A DNA stretch of 64,000 nt, taken from assembly GCF_910592395.1 (NCBI RefSeq), contig NC_088323.1, positions 15,671,501 to 15,735,500 of the forward strand, written 5' to 3'. Source of the stretch: Lineus longissimus. Taxonomy: Eukaryota; Nemertea; Pilidiophora; Heteronemertea; Lineidae. The position numbers and the translations under genes are program-made. Of the stretch, positions 47,131 through 59,998 are shown piece by piece. The number at the start of each line of letters is the position of its first letter. Within the stretch, counting starts at the first letter, position 1. The notes below the pieces were generated by a model. It saw nothing but the letters and a program-made list of their open reading frames with translations, was not told where the DNA came from and ran no database searches.

Positions 47131-47775
47131 TTGATCTTGTTGATGTCATAGACAATTATTGGTTGGATCATAAACTTATATATACTGCCCTGTCTTATTA
47201 CTTGACATCAATACACATCTAAAAAAGTCTTCATGCCTGATTGTGTTCACCATATTCACCTCTAAACTAAGCATGATCCTGCCTACTAAAAGATGTATAC
47301 GGTGAGCACAATGGCCCCTGGCCGTTTCATTCATTTGTATTATCACAATGTTATCAAAGCATAGCAAGGAGAGATAGCTTTGAGGTGACGATCGTCGACT
47401 TGTCCATGGAGAATGTATTCGTACCAGGATAACTCCTTTGAAAGCACGAATGATCGACGCTAAGCTTTTGGAACTTTCCCAATCGAGTTTCACTGTATGC
47501 CGTCAAAGAATGGAATATGATGCTAAGCTGCTTCATAGATGTTTTTCAATATGATGCAAATTGAGTTGAATCAATGATATTTATTAACATCTGTGAAGTA
47601 CTAAGCATTGTATCAAGACATACACTTATCAACTGTAGTAACCAAATGTACAATACTGTGTCAGTATCTATGAAAAACAATGTTCAGCCAATGTTCGACT
47701 TGGAGTCCTTCTTCTCAATCCTTTATTCAGGAGTAAACATCATCAAAAGAAAGTTGTGAATGCCATATTATACTT
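47131..47775. other. No gene recognised
   Basis: ATTCAGGAG(A/T)AAACATCATCAA occurs at 44305 and 47725, so part is a dispersed repeat. Nothing else supported. Confidence 0.4.
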
Positions 47776-47787
47776 GTTTCGCTTAGA

Positions 47788-47902
47788 AATGGGAAAGGGA
47801 CGAAAAGGAAGGGGCGAAATGGGAAAGGGACGAAAAGGATGGGGCGGAATGGGGAATGGGCGGAACGGGACGGGGCGGAATGGGGAAGGGGCCAATTGCA
47901 AA
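47788..47902 (+). repeat. Purine-rich G tract
   Basis: Imperfect repeats of GAAATGGGAAAGGGACGAAA and GGGGCGGAATGGGGAATGGG. One-strand purine bias over about 115 bp; could form triplex or quadruplex structures. Confidence 0.75.
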
Positions 47903-48129
47903 GGGGCGAATTCGGCCCCTTTCCTGTTGTCTGCGTTACTTTCCGAAGAAAAAGAAAAAAGCACATCTTTCTAAACTAATATGGCCGTCCTTATCTCTCA
48001 GCGTTCCTTGCCATTCGCAACATAATGAATGGTTATTGAAAATTATGGTAATTTGGCACTCCCTTTGTTTTGCCAGCAAATAGTGATTGCAGTCGTTTGG
48101 TTCCTTCCTCTGGGCTATCGATCGATATG

Positions 48130-48560
48130 GTTTATTGTGGATGTAAATATTGGTGGCGGGTCCCTCGGGCACAGCTGGAGGCTAGGGGAGCGAGACGGGT
48201 GGGGTCAGCCTAGCGGTCAATTTATAGCCGAGTCTACATACTGTATTCTACCAACATTACGTCTGATGACTTTCTGAAGGAGCTGCATGGTCAGAAAGAC
48301 CTTGGCCTCTTGATGTTATTTTACGGTGGCTGGTTCCCCTCGCATGGCTGGAGGCGAGGGAGATAGACGGATGGGCTCAGGATAGAGACCAATTTATTGC
48401 CGAGACTATCCTACCATCATTTTGCCCGATGAAGCCCACACTTTTTTCCGAAGGAGCTTCTCAGAAGTACCTCGATGTTATCTGATGGTGGCTGGTTCCT
48501 CTCGCATGGCTAGGGGCGCGGGAGCTAGCTGGATGGGGTCTGGATAGCGCGGGTTAATTT
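48130..48560. repeat. ~165-bp diverged tandem repeat, 2.5 units
   Basis: GGTGGCTGGTTCCCCTCGCA with CGAGGGAGATAGACGGATGG and AATTTATTGCCGAG recurs from about 48150, 48325 and 48488. Confidence 0.75.
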
Positions 48561-49732
48561 CATGAAAGAATCTCCATCATAGAATATATGATAGGCCAAC
48601 ATGGTCGTATCATACCTCTTTCTATGCTACCAATTAGTTACCCGGACTTGATACCTTGGGTCTAACGTCCCTTCCACACCTGCAATCAGGTCTACCCTCC
48701 CGCAAAATCGATCTTAAATCCCCACCCGCCGCGTTCGAGAACTGATCACAGGGATTTCTTTGAGCGGTCTGTTCGCCATCTCACGTCTATGAAATAGACT
48801 ACACATCTGTCGCTCAGAGTCATAGCAATAGGTTCCAGATTAACATCTGTCTTTTCAAGTGTCTCCTCTCCTTGTTCGTTCATCGCTAGATTTTATCGAA
48901 CTTTTCCACGTCGGTTTACATTTATTGGCAAGAGGTTGTGCGATTTTGTAGATTGTGAAGAAGGCATTTCTTATTGGATACAAAGATTATCAGGAGATTT
49001 GGCTACCGAAGATATTTTGAAAATCATCTCTTTTAACAAGGTAGGTAACTACATGTACATTGTATTTGACACTCTCTTTGTTTGGATAGTCTAAGAAATG
49101 GTCGTTTTATTAAAAAATCGGGCGAGCAGACATAAAAAAAGATTGTGCTAACGACAATTTGGCCGAATGCCCTTCAGTCAGGCTCAAGGAATGCGGTTCG
49201 GTTGCCAACGCGTTGTGCTTCGCTGAAACGTTTCGTAATAACCGCCGATACAATTCACAAAACAGAATCCACAAACCAAAACAAACAAAAAACGAGAAAA
49301 AAACCCAATCGTGATTGAAACTTTGGGAAACACAGGAGTATAGTGGTTAGAGTGCCAAGGTAGTAGGATAAAATTTCGTAGCGAAAGTGAAACAAAACCA
49401 AATTCGTTCCAAACGAATCGAATGCCAATTTCGAGGGTGGGAGTCTGATCTTTCGTCTTCCAGGTTTCAAGTGGGCATTCACTTCACTTTGAAGGAATCC
49501 TGATTGCTTAAGTTCTAGCAAAAATGGTGGTAGGCCAAAAGGTCAATCTTGCTTAACCTTGCATTAATCCTGGTTCTTTATATACCAGGACCTGTCATCC
49601 AAGGTTGGCGATCCCGGTGCCCTAATGGTAAGCAGTTTGTGGGGACTTGTCCAGCTGCAGGTGACAGCCGGGACGTGCCACTACTAGAGAAATAAACAGC
49701 TACTGTACTAATGTGAGGTAAAATGTCTATAG
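48561..49732. other. No gene recognised
   Basis: Mixed unique sequence. TATAGTGGTTAGAGTG at about 49340 resembles a tRNA D arm but no B box follows. Confidence 0.35.
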
Positions 49733-50655
49733 CTACCGTATCTTGTGTGACATCACGGTCTACCGTATCTTGTGTGACATCACGGTCTACCGTATCTTGT
49801 GTGACATCACGGTCTACCGTATCTTGTGTGACATCACGGTCTACCGTATCTTGTGTGACATCACGGTCTACCGTATCTTGTGTGACATCACTGTCTACCG
49901 TATCTTGTGTGACATCACGGTCTACCGTATCTTGTGTGACATCACGGTCTACCGTATCTTGTGTGACATCACGGTCTACCGTATCTTGTGTGACATCACG
50001 GTCTACCGTATCTTGTGTGATATCACGGTCTACCGTATCTTGTGTGACATCACGGTCTACCGTATCTTGTGTGACATCACGGTCTACCTTATCTTGTGTG
50101 ACATCACGGTCTACCGTATCTTGTGTGACATCACGGTCTAATGTATCTTGTGTGACATCACGGTCTACCGTGTCTTGTGTGATATCACGGTCTACCGTGT
50201 CTTGTGTGACATCACGGTCTACCGTATCTTGTGTGACATCACGGTCTACCGTATCTTGTGTGACATCACGGTCTACCGTGTCTTGTGTGATATCACGGTC
50301 TACCGTGTCTTGTGTGACATCACGGTCTACCGTATCTTGTGTGACATCACGGTCTACCGTATCTTGTGTGACATCACGGTCTACCGTGTCTTGTGTGACA
50401 TCACGGTCTACCGTATCTTGTGTGACATCACGGTCTACCGTATCTTGTATGACATCACGGTCTACCGTATCTTGTGTGACATCACGGTCTACCGTATCTT
50501 GTATGACATCACGGTCTACCGTATCTTGTGTGACATCACGGTCTACCGTATCTTGTGTGACATCACGGTCTACCGTGTCTTGTGTGATATCACGGTCTAC
50601 CGTGTCTTGTGTGACATCACGGTCTACCGTATCTTGTGTGACATTACGGTCTCTC
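49725..50655. repeat. 27-bp minisatellite, about 34 units
   Basis: Unit TCTACCGTATCTTGTGTGAC + ATCACGG, over 95% alike by eye. Variants TGATATC, GTGTCTTG and TATGACA recur in linked blocks. As 27 is divisible by three and the unit lacks stops in several frames, long open frames appear on both strands (minus strand 49578-50669, 363 codons of repeated DVTQDTVDR). Confidence 0.97.
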
Positions 50656-51804
50656 TGCAGCCGGTGCAAACTTAATGATTCGTTTCAATTCTACACTCTT
50701 AGGAATAAAGGTTTTTGAGCTTTTGGAAAAAATTTAAAGGATTTTTGGCCAACACAAATACATGTATACACCCGTGGAGTTTTTTGGCAATATGAAAACC
50801 TCCAAATGGTTTTTGCGATTGTAAAATACTCAAACTTTTAAGAGTACAAAAGCTGCCTATGCCTTCAACCAGCTAAGCTGTTTTTTATATCCGTCTGAGA
50901 ATTTCAGCCCGCAACATAATATTCACAGCATATTACATTTCCTCAAAAGAGAATAGACTTCTTACTACCGTAATTAAATGACGCGGAGATCGAGTATCAA
51001 AAAGTGTGAGCATTCCATGTTATACGATACTGCTGTCGCTAATGAAAATACCAGGGTACAAGATTACTGCTTCGAGTTATTTAAAACATTCCCGCCGGCT
51101 ACCTGCCTGTAATGAATACCTTAACAGTTTTAAGTTATTAGAGGACTTCAAACGAAATGTGTATCTTTAAAGTGGATTTTGCTTTGAGGCGTGCCTTTTA
51201 ATCATCATCAACACTTTATCTCTAGTAGCGTGAACCGATTCGTACTGTTGGTAGACAGGGAGGGTACGGGAAATTCGTCAAATCTGCGTCCCTCATTTAC
51301 ACCTGTACATCGCTTAAGCTTGCTATTAGGGCTTAATCGTGGGTGGCTCGATCGGACTTCTGCTGTTGCATCATTCAAATATACAGCACGTTAAACGTAA
51401 CTGAATTGCCGAGATGATGCCATTTCACTCTCCCAAGAAGAAGTGACGCGTCGTATGGATTCCGCCATTACGCACTTCGTCCGTTACGCTCCTCCGGTAT
51501 ACCCCGTGGACGGGTACCAGCTTGTCCAAGTCATTGCGCCCCCGCCAGTTCCTGACGCAAAGTTGGAGTGTGGGTGATTCGTTTACCGGAGCGATTGACC
51601 ATGCAAATATCGAGATATCTCGCAGGGAGGCACGTGGTTTAACCAGGCTGGACTAAGACGAAGAGATGAACTGTGGCCATGCCAGAAAGATTGTTACTCT
51701 TTAGTTTCCGAATGCTTTTCATGTGAGAATAGTGGGAATCACTGGTTGAGAATAGGAAATTAGCTTCATCCAGTGACCGAAAGTCGGCCATGTGTGAAAA
51801 CATG
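50656..51804. other. No gene confirmed
   Basis: 51403-51576 is open on the plus strand with HFVRYAPPVYPVDGYQLVQV and a Pro-rich end, and is CpG-rich; too short to call. Confidence 0.35.
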
Positions 51805-51990
51805 CACACCAACGATTCAGCCTAGTTCCTATTCAGAAGTCTGGCGCTGATCAGGTAGCTTGATTAGGCCTGCTGAACATGTGGACGATAGGCAAGGACA
51901 ATAGGGTTCCATTCAGTAACTTGCGTATGACTTGACGATGCTTTGATATCTACTGAGGCAAGGGAAGGCATTGTACTTGTCGTAGGAAAT
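51805..51990. repeat. Single-unit copy of the 16-kb dispersed element
   Basis: CACCAACGATTCAGCCTAGT, GGCCTGCTGAACATGTGGAC and TGCGTATGACTTGACGATGC match the edges of 16000-16510. Confidence 0.8.
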
Positions 51991-52156
51991 ACGCTTTAAC
52001 CCAAGCAATTCAATCCTTTGGGATAATATAGAAACATCAGCAGTGAACAATAAGGACAAAACAAAGAGAAAACTACCAGAAGGGATTAGGACGAAAGAGC
52101 AAAAGCCTACACTTAGAGACTGCATGTGTGGTAGAATGCCAACTTGCTCATTTTTA

Positions 52157-52519
52157 GCATTCCGCGAAGATGACGTCACTGCAGCTGCTGCCCTCTATTT
52201 CCCCATCGCTGAATTACAGACAATGTCGGACAAACATGCGGTTTCGTAATGGATTCAGGCTTTCTAACTAGGGCAGTTAGATTCAATCTGGCACATGTCC
52301 GAGTGTTGGAAATACTACATAATTGTTCTGAATATTTCTCTCTCTGACTCTATGGTATCATTCATGCTAAAAACAATGCAGGGTCAGAGATAATTGACTT
52401 TGAAATAAGCTCAAATGCGTAGAAATAAGTGTCGATGTCCGACTGTCACGTGACTAAAACGTCATCAATATCTTATTCAAATGACCTTGTGAGCTATAAA
52501 TAGTAATGTCGCGGAATGC
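52157..52519 (+). mobile_element. GCATTCCGCG MITE, copy 4
   Basis: Same orientation as copy 1; ends GCATTCCGCGAAGATGACGT and TGTCGCGGAATGC with TA flanks. TATAAATA kept; octamer changed to TTCAAAT. Confidence 0.88.
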
Positions 52520-53465
52520 TATTGTAATCTTGATAGACTGCTACAAGAAACGTCGATCTGGAACATAAACTCTTGGAGGATAAGCATAAGAACTATCGTT
52601 AAATATTGAGAGAATGCGTGGTGATCACGTGATTCAGTGGGTAGACAAGGCCAATGATTTGCTTTACAATGGTAGCATATCTTTCAAAGTGTGGCCGTCC
52701 AATCCTAACCGAAGCAAATTCTGTGTATTGTGAGAGCATTTACCCTGGGACATCCTGTATACAAATGTCGCGATGATATCGGAACGTGACCATGTGGTAT
52801 CAATTTATTGAAATAAAATGTGTCGAAATGTTACCATGTATTGACTTTCAAATCCATTAAGACGTGAGTCTCATTTGTGAGACATAAAATAAAATATTTC
52901 TGTCGATATTTCAGTTCATTCTGTCCAGCCATGCCAATAATGGATAATATCCTGTCAAACTTATTGAATGATATTGAACACTGGAGAAATCTCTCCAAGC
53001 GAAAAGTATTCAGATTATTATGACAGGACGATTTTAACTTGGAAACCTGACTGCTTTAAATTGGAGGCTCTAATGGCTTCGCCACGAATACATATCCAAT
53101 GCGACTAAACGGTTGAAGCTGTCGGAGAAATCGATAGCTGCGACGGTTATGCAAGGTCATCCTTTTTATAATTTTTGGTTTGCGCCGGGCCTTTCTAATA
53201 AACATTTTAAAATTAAATTTTAGAGGAGGTGAGGGTTTCTCGGGACGCCGGTGTAACGTTTCACAAAAGTATTTTACTTGCAAGAATCCGATTAACACTC
53301 GTCATTTAGCATCCAGTGATACCTTTCAAATACATTCTTCAACTGAGTGCGTGTACACATAACTGAAACAGCGTCCCTATACCCTGAATTAATAACAGAT
53401 TTGATACACAAAATATGCAGAAAACACACATTACGTTGTGTGCCCCTCATTTTGCAGATGAAAGA
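52520..53465. other. No gene recognised
   Basis: AT-rich; short open frames only. Confidence 0.4.
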
Positions 53466-53900
53466 CTTCGGGCCCAGCCCAATACACGGTCTGTTGTCTT
53501 TACAACAAGTCCGCTCGCACCTAGGCCTAAAATCCCATCGCAGCTAAAAGAATTCAGGCCTAGCCCAATACACGGTTTATTGTCTTTAAACAAAGCCCGC
53601 TCGCACTCAGGCCCAAGTCCCATCGCAGCTAAACGAATTCAGGCCTAGCCCAATACACGGTCTATTGTCTTTAAACAAAGCCCGCTCGCACTCAGGCCTA
53701 ATTATAAATCCCATCGCAGCTAAAAGAATTCAGGCCTAGCCCAATACACGGTCTATTGTCTTTAAACAAAGCCCGTTCGCACTCAGGCCTAAATCCCATC
53801 GCAGCTAAACGAATTCAGGCCTAGCCCAATACACGGTCTGTTGTCTTAAAACAGAGTCCGCTCGCACCTGGGCCGAAATTCCCATTATTCTGTTGTCTTA
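53466..53900 (+). repeat. 86-bp tandem array, left copy
   Basis: Five units with AATACACGGTCTATTGTCTT and CCCGCTCGCACTCAGGCC (starts 53481, 53567, 53652, 53743, 53829). Followed by CTTATCAAAGGGTCATC, which also follows the copy at 61.5 kb in reverse. Confidence 0.93.
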
Positions 53901-54420
53901 TCAAAGGGTCATCAAGGCAAATTTCGATAACATCGACCATCACGAAACACCCTTCATGGTGATCAATATGCCTGATCCGACAAGGGCAAATACACGATAT
54001 GTAGCATGTCTGCGTATTTAAACTCATTCGCCTCTCACAAATACGTTGTACACATCTACATAGAAGCATTCCTACTCTAAATTAATCAAATTGACTACAA
54101 AATATCACACCGCAAATTTGATTTTTAGCAAAGTTGTACGCAGTATACCGTGCTTTCAAATTGGTTGCAAATCTCTTGTGTTACGCCAAATTCCGCCAAC
54201 ACACCGTTACTGAAAACATAGATGCGCATCAATTTAGAATCATCATTTGATAGAAATCAAATTTGCCTTGGAAGACAGTAATGCGTTTCGACACAGCTGC
54301 TGGATATACTTGCGATACGAGTTGAGATCGAAGTGTCGTTTTAAACACTGACACTGGTATCGTGACGTTGATTTATAAATGTTTGCTAGCGATGATAGTG
54401 GTCTATACTCAATACCGAGT

Positions 54421-54525
54421 GTATTGGTGTTCTGGGAGACAGGGACGATCGACTAATTGGTGTTCTGGGAGACAGGGACGATCGACCAATTGGTGTTCTG
54501 GGAGACAGGGACGATCGACCAATTG
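54421..54525. repeat. 33-bp tandem repeat, three units
   Basis: TTGGTGTTCTGGGAGACAGG + GACGATCGACC, three nearly identical units. Confidence 0.92.
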
Positions 54526-54723
54526 ATGTCCAATTTTTGATCCGATTGCATGTTGGGCCGGGGGCGAAACTGTCACTAATAGTCGGGTTAAATTTCTTTT
54601 GTCGAGCCTGAAGTGGACCAGCTCTTGTTCTAAGCATTGGCATGAGGGACTTTTGTTTTGGTGTGAACGGTCTAACCTGTTGGTTAGACATTCAGATCTT
54701 TTTTCCGTTGTTATCAATACTAG

Positions 54724-55123
54724 TATGAATGAATGAATGAATATAAGAATTTCTATAGCGCCTGAATTAAAAGAAAAACTTAAATTCTCAGGCGCTTTAC
54801 AAAGCAAAACACTCCCTGAAAAGGTGCTGTTTCAGGAGAGTTTTGAAAATGTCTATGGAACCAGCAAGCCTGATGTTGGAAGGTAGCTGGTTCCATAGAA
54901 CCGGTGATGACTTGTAAAAAGAACGGTCACCAAAGGTTTTGCACTTAGTGCGAGGGACCACCAAAGTTGGAGCAACAACAGAGCGGAGATGGTAGGTGGA
55001 ATGGTGCCTCAGTCTGACCATATCACACAGGTACGAAGGTGCGACTCCATGTATTGCCTTATATGTAAATAAAAGCACTTTGAAAACAATCCTGTATTTA
55101 ACAGGAAGCCAATGGTATCGCAT
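54724..55123 (-). mobile_element. L2/CR1-type LINE, truncated 3' end
   Basis: On the minus strand the frame from 55123 encodes the reverse-transcriptase tail: HWLPVKYRIVFKVLLFTYKA, IHGVAPSYLCDM, LRSVVAPTLVVPRTKCKTFG, DRSFYKSSPVLWNQLP and FKTLLKQHLF, ending at 54797. The 3' UTR holds a small GCGCCTGA hairpin and ends in an ATTC-type tail (GAATGAATGAATGAAT on the plus strand), as in L2/CR1 elements. The 5' part is missing. Confidence 0.88.
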
Positions 55124-57060
55124 GAGAGTAGTCTTATCGAGTTGTGTTTAGATATGTAGATCTATTCTCTATCACTTGGCTTATCTATTTTGATACAAAC
55201 ATCCAACTATACAGTGTTTTTCAGTTCTAACTCCTCCTGAAATTTGACAAGTTGTCCGTACAAAACATTCTGAATGAAACCGCTCTTCGGCGGTCTTTGC
55301 CCCGTTCTGCTGATTTCAACATAAGACAAAAATGCAAGACGACCTCGTTCTATCTAACTCGGTGGAAAAAACAAGACTGCTGCGACCAAAATGAGAAGCA
55401 GTGTAGTTAACAAACAAACCAATGCCTGATCGCAATCGAGTTATGTTATAGAATTACCATCTACACGATATGAAATAAAATAGCACTGCCGTGGAGGTCA
55501 ATCCTTTTCTACCAATTCGCCGTCAAAATGGCGAACGCTTATCAATTTCTGTTGTACGAATAATACATTTCAAGACCTCCTTTCCAAAGTTATCGGCAAA
55601 ACGAACCTTCGGGTTAAAGTTAGCCTTTTATCGGTTCTTGCCTGTCTTATGATGCTCCTTCTCCACTTAATAGCTAAAATAGGCCCCAAATGGTCCTTCA
55701 GAGCAAAAGATGTCAATCGCCGTTGGAAGAACTCTGTGATCATAATCAGTACTTTGGTTCCAAATAAGGCTAAAGGAATGGTGATTTGTTTGACTCGCGA
55801 TTGTCCATAGTGTTACACTTCTTATCCTTTGCTGGACAGGCCGCCAATGGCCATTCAAAGAGCAATCTATATCAATTTACGAGTGTCATGGCCGGCGAAA
55901 TCGGGGCGATCAGGAGCGCCGGGTACCAAATAATGACAAATAGGGCAGGGCCAGAGAATGGACCACCAGATTGATATAAATCTGTGTTGACGAATGATTA
56001 GGCATGCTTCCAGGCAATAAGCTTTACAGATTACCAGAGTCTTTCACCGACACTGTAAGTGTAAAGCTCATTGCCACGGCGAGTGTCAGGTGCCTGGTTG
56101 GCTTTGGTGAAGGGAGGTTGGAAGAAATACATATTGGTTTGAAGCGGTCACCTCCATCCGGGTTTTCGCGATCACCATTTTGAATTTGCCCTGTTTCCTT
56201 GGAATAAGCGTTACGAATCGCCACGGGTAGCAACAGGTGGCTAACTGGCTGGGGTGAACGGCGAACCGAAGGAAGGCGTGGGTTGTGATCGCGGCTCACC
56301 CATCCGAAAGTGATTGCGTGTGGCTCGGGTGAAGTAAGAGAGATAAAAGAAACTGCATCACAGTAAGATCGGTATGGGGCTGAGATCACTTATTAACTGT
56401 TCAGTGAGATCATGGGTCAAATATGATTTCGCGAATAACCTATAAAAAATGGCGATCTAAACTGATAAAAATTCGTCGTCCGGCAAAATAAAAAAACCTG
56501 AACATTTTTTGGAAATTTTTGCGAATTGCGCGAAAATTTGGCCATTCATAAGCCCAAGGTGTCTACTTTGCAATAGTCGTGAACCAAATAACATCTTGAT
56601 ACCGGCATAACGCCCAGTCAACTGAACGCTAGGTCATTTATTTTGGTCAGGTTTGACAAAGAAAGCCATAAAACAGAATCCGACAGGCCATTTCTCTCGA
56701 TGCAAAACAAATGCCGTTACCAGCCAACCATACGCATGTGTTTTTGTTATCGCGTCTCCTGCCCATGTTGCCTGATAATTGACAATATCCGTAACTGAGT
56801 CGCGGAAATTGACAACTCTGAAAAATTTATGACGAGGTGAGGATTCGTTGGTAGTAGGGATCGCGTGTGAGCTCTGTCACTATGGTTGTGAAGGAGGCTT
56901 GGAATCTAATATTGGCACAACAGAAATTGATAGGCTCTCGACTTTGATGGTTGTCGACCTAAAAGGATTGACCTCCTCGGGATTAGTGATCAAAGGGAGC
57001 TCTTTGTAACAATCTATACAGCCAAAAGTGCATGCGTGGATCTATGACGGCGACTAATCA
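55124..57060. other. No gene recognised
   Basis: Mostly unique sequence. Two related ~45-bp phrases at about 56065 and 56218 (GCCACGG, CAGGTG, GGCT..GGTGAA) suggest an old duplication. Confidence 0.4.
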
Positions 57061-57440
57061 TCAACATTCCATCCATGGGCCCATCCATGGATAGATGATG
57101 GAGAATCCCCATCACAGAGAATCCCCATCACAGAGAATCCCCATCACCATGGTTGGAATCCGTGGTCGTATCTACCATGGACCCATCATTGATCCATGGA
57201 TGGAATACGTTAGTTTTAATTTAACTGTTACTCAAAAGGGTTGCGTACGTTCATTCTCAAAGGACCAATCGTCCCTCATTGGGCAAATGTACAATACATG
57301 GGCCATCAGCGGATCTCTCATGGGCATCATGAAATCTACGATGTGATCTGTATGTAAAACGTGGTTAGTGAAAATCATCATAGACCCATCCAGGGGCCCA
57401 TCAATGATCCATGCTCGGACAATTTGGCCTGTATACATAG
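57061..57440. repeat. CCATGG/CCCATCA-rich minisatellite region
   Basis: AGAATCCCCATCACAG occurs three times at 57101-57146. ATCCATGGGCCCATCCATGG and similar words are palindromic and resemble the 46-bp array at 41.7 kb. Confidence 0.7.
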
Positions 57441-57976
57441 CTGGCTTGCATTTTGACAGGCTGAAGAGATTGTTTGTTGATTCCCTTAGTTATTTTGTTC
57501 GCCTCTTTGCTTCATTAGACATGTTTTGCTACCCTCACGATGAGCTGCTGAGGAGATTGTTCTACCGACTTGTCATCTGGTTACTGGTATCATGGCAACT
57601 CTTGATAACATCAGCCTACACGAAACAGCGTTCACGGAATGTTCTTGCTGGTTTGACCGATAGATACGCGTCTTGTTACTGCGCTACGGCCATGTTTATA
57701 TACTGTAGACTCACCGATAGAAGACAGTTTCTGACTATGTACGACAGGCCCCCGTCGATATTATGCGCATTGGCGTTGGATGCCAACCGAGATAGACAAA
57801 GGGTGGGCGACACCAATTTGTCTAATGGTTGTGCCGTGGGCCATTGCATCGATTGCGTGCTAAGAGTTCAGGATAGCAGGCCCATACGGATTTCGCTTTA
57901 TTTTCAACGCAATGCGATCTCTTTTTTTGAAGATTCCTGGCCAATAGACCTAAAGGCTAATAGACAGGGAAATTGA
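57368..57976 (+). CDS. Unexplained 202-codon open frame
   Basis: The longest open frame outside tandem repeats. ATG at 57368 lies in the CCATCA-rich repeat; TGA at 57974. The centre has a hydrophobic stretch (RLVIWLLVSWQLLITSAYTK), then Cys- and Arg-rich sequence (DRYASCYCATAMFIYCRLTD, NGCAVGHCIDCVLRVQD). No known domain was recognised, and no splice signals or codon bias argue for it. It may be a decayed transposon piece or chance. Confidence 0.25.
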   Translation: MKIIIDPSRGPSMIHARTIWPVYIAGLHFDRLKRLFVDSLSYFVRLFASLDMFCYPHDELLRRLFYRLVIWLLVSWQLLITSAYTKQRSRNVLAGLTDRYASCYCATAMFIYCRLTDRRQFLTMYDRPPSILCALALDANRDRQRVGDTNLSNGCAVGHCIDCVLRVQDSRPIRISLYFQRNAISFFEDSWPIDLKANRQGN

Positions 57977-58012
57977 TCGACCACACCATAACAGCTGGTA
58001 GAAATACAGGTG

Positions 58013-58190
58013 TTAGGCCGAAGTTACATAGACCTCATTCGTTCATTTACCACGAGTCACTTTCCAGGTTTTTCTTTCATTCCTCGGTGAATGCACGCCA
58101 CAAGGCCGTGCTTTTACAGGGGAACGAAAGCAAAAGGGGAAAATGAGTCCTGGGAAATGAACGAATGAGGTCTATGTAACTTCGGCCTTA
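58013..58190. mobile_element. Foldback element 1
   Basis: 39-bp arms 58013-58051 and 58152-58190 (TTAGGCCGAAGTTACATAGA and its complement) around a ~100-bp loop. Confidence 0.85.
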
Positions 58191-58195
58191 GGTCA

Positions 58196-58420
58196 CAATT
58201 GTGACCCGCTCTACCAAAACTAGGCGCTTGTCGCATCTGACAGGTTGATACGGACTTGTTGTTCATTTCCCTATTGTAGACCTTTTGTTGAATGTGACCA
58301 AATGTGTTTGTAACAGATTTCACAAAAGGTCAACAATAGGGAAATGAACAACAAGTCCGTATCAACCTGTCAAGTTCAGATGCGACAAGCGCCTAGTTTT
58401 GGTAGAGCGAGTCACAATTG
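58196..58420. mobile_element. Foldback element 2
   Basis: Arms of about 90-97 bp (58196-58286 and 58324-58420) with a ~37-nt loop, differing by a 6-nt indel and a few changes. Directly abuts element 1. Confidence 0.88.
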
Positions 58421-59998
58421 TTCAGTTCATTCCCAATGCCAACCACTGTCAGTCAACCTACCACAACCTGATGAAAGACATATTTGAACCAATCACTTTA
58501 TGAAGAGACCTTGACCTACAGTGGAGGCAGTCATGCCTCTAATAAATGAGTGGCTCGAGAGCATCTTCTCCTGCGTGTCACGTGTTCGCAGTGTACACGA
58601 ACGGAGATCCTCTTTAAGGCTTCCAACACATCCATCAGTATGCCGGCGAAAATATTCAAAGTGGCTCTCATACAATAAAGATATCGAGCCAATAATGAGA
58701 TCATTGGGTGCTTGTAACTTCAAAGGTGACCGCTAGTTCGATTGTCTCTTCAAAGTCGCGCTGTCAAATGTATGTAGATCAACGCGATGGCAACTGTGAA
58801 TGGAATGTATACCCTCAGGAGGTTGGCCAGTACTGTATTTTGGTGATGGCGCTTGCTCTTTCTACATACACATATCAACATTTGTTCAACATGTGGTTTT
58901 GCGTTTGAAATTTCAGTAATTTAATCCTAATGCGACTATTGTCAAAGAATGTTGGTATACATGCTTCCCGAAATTGGTGGCTTGCATTGGAACTAACTTT
59001 TTCCCCCTTGTCCGTCATTAAAGGCATTCAAGTGTGTTGGTCAACCATGACTATCTCCTTTGTCCCTCCACCATAAGGCCTAGTTTCCCCTTATGACATC
59101 ACTATTTCGGACACTCGGCGCCCCATTTCTGGAAAGGTGTATAGGAGACAGCTAATGTAGCACTAACGCTAGCATTGTCTCTAACGCTGATTGAGCGACG
59201 CCAAGCTGGGCCTTGGACATCATGCCAAAACGTTGTAAATGGCATAATAGTTACGCATCCTACCTGCACAACGCGAGATTTCTCTCTCGTCAAAAGATCT
59301 TTCTCAGGCAAATTGGAGACAAGATCGTCACGACATGCGTCATTCTTATTCATTGAACCTTCGCTATTCGCCAAATGATATTTTTCTATTGGAATGGGAC
59401 ATTAGATATTTTAGCTCAATTCCCGAGTTCATCAATCTAAATTTGTATCGCTTTTGGCTGTGAGATCAATATTTCATAAAACATCACACTTTTTCGATTA
59501 TGTTTTAAAGAGTAAGACCATACTCAATTCCCAGGTTCCTTAAAGTAAATCTCGTTTGATCAATATAAACTGATATTCTGCTGAGGCGAAGGTGAACAGA
59601 GACGTTTGACTACGAGAGACCATCACTATTCGGACATTTTCATCTTATTTGGATTTTTGCCACCTGTAAAATCGTATTTTCTGGGTTGGCTTCGGGTTAC
59701 ATCACCAACTCAATTATCAGGTTTGTTAAGCTAATTCCCTGTTGTTTTTTACCCCTGATAAAGGTCATTATATCCTTTAGCTGAATGCAACGATGCCTCC
59801 CCTTGCGGTTGGAAGCGGTAAGATCTAAGTTATAAGAACCTATTCCATTAGCCAGTAATGGATAAGACCAAGGGCAGTGTGGGTAGTTTTTATTGGTTAT
59901 AATCTTGTTATGAGACGAGCGAGGTCATTAATGAGATGAGATGAGGAACAGGTTAGAGTGGAAGACGCCAGCGCTAGCTAGATTGAGACTGTCTAGTA
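58421..59998. other. No gene recognised
   Basis: Unique AT-rich sequence with only short open frames. Confidence 0.4.

Noticed and set aside
47727-47966. Pro/Phe-rich open frame on the minus strand
   Set aside because: Translation of the purine-rich tract; low complexity.
49723-50718. Long plus-strand open frame of repeated SRSTVSCVT units
   Set aside because: Created by the 27-bp minisatellite; open in several frames on both strands, with no independent coding evidence.
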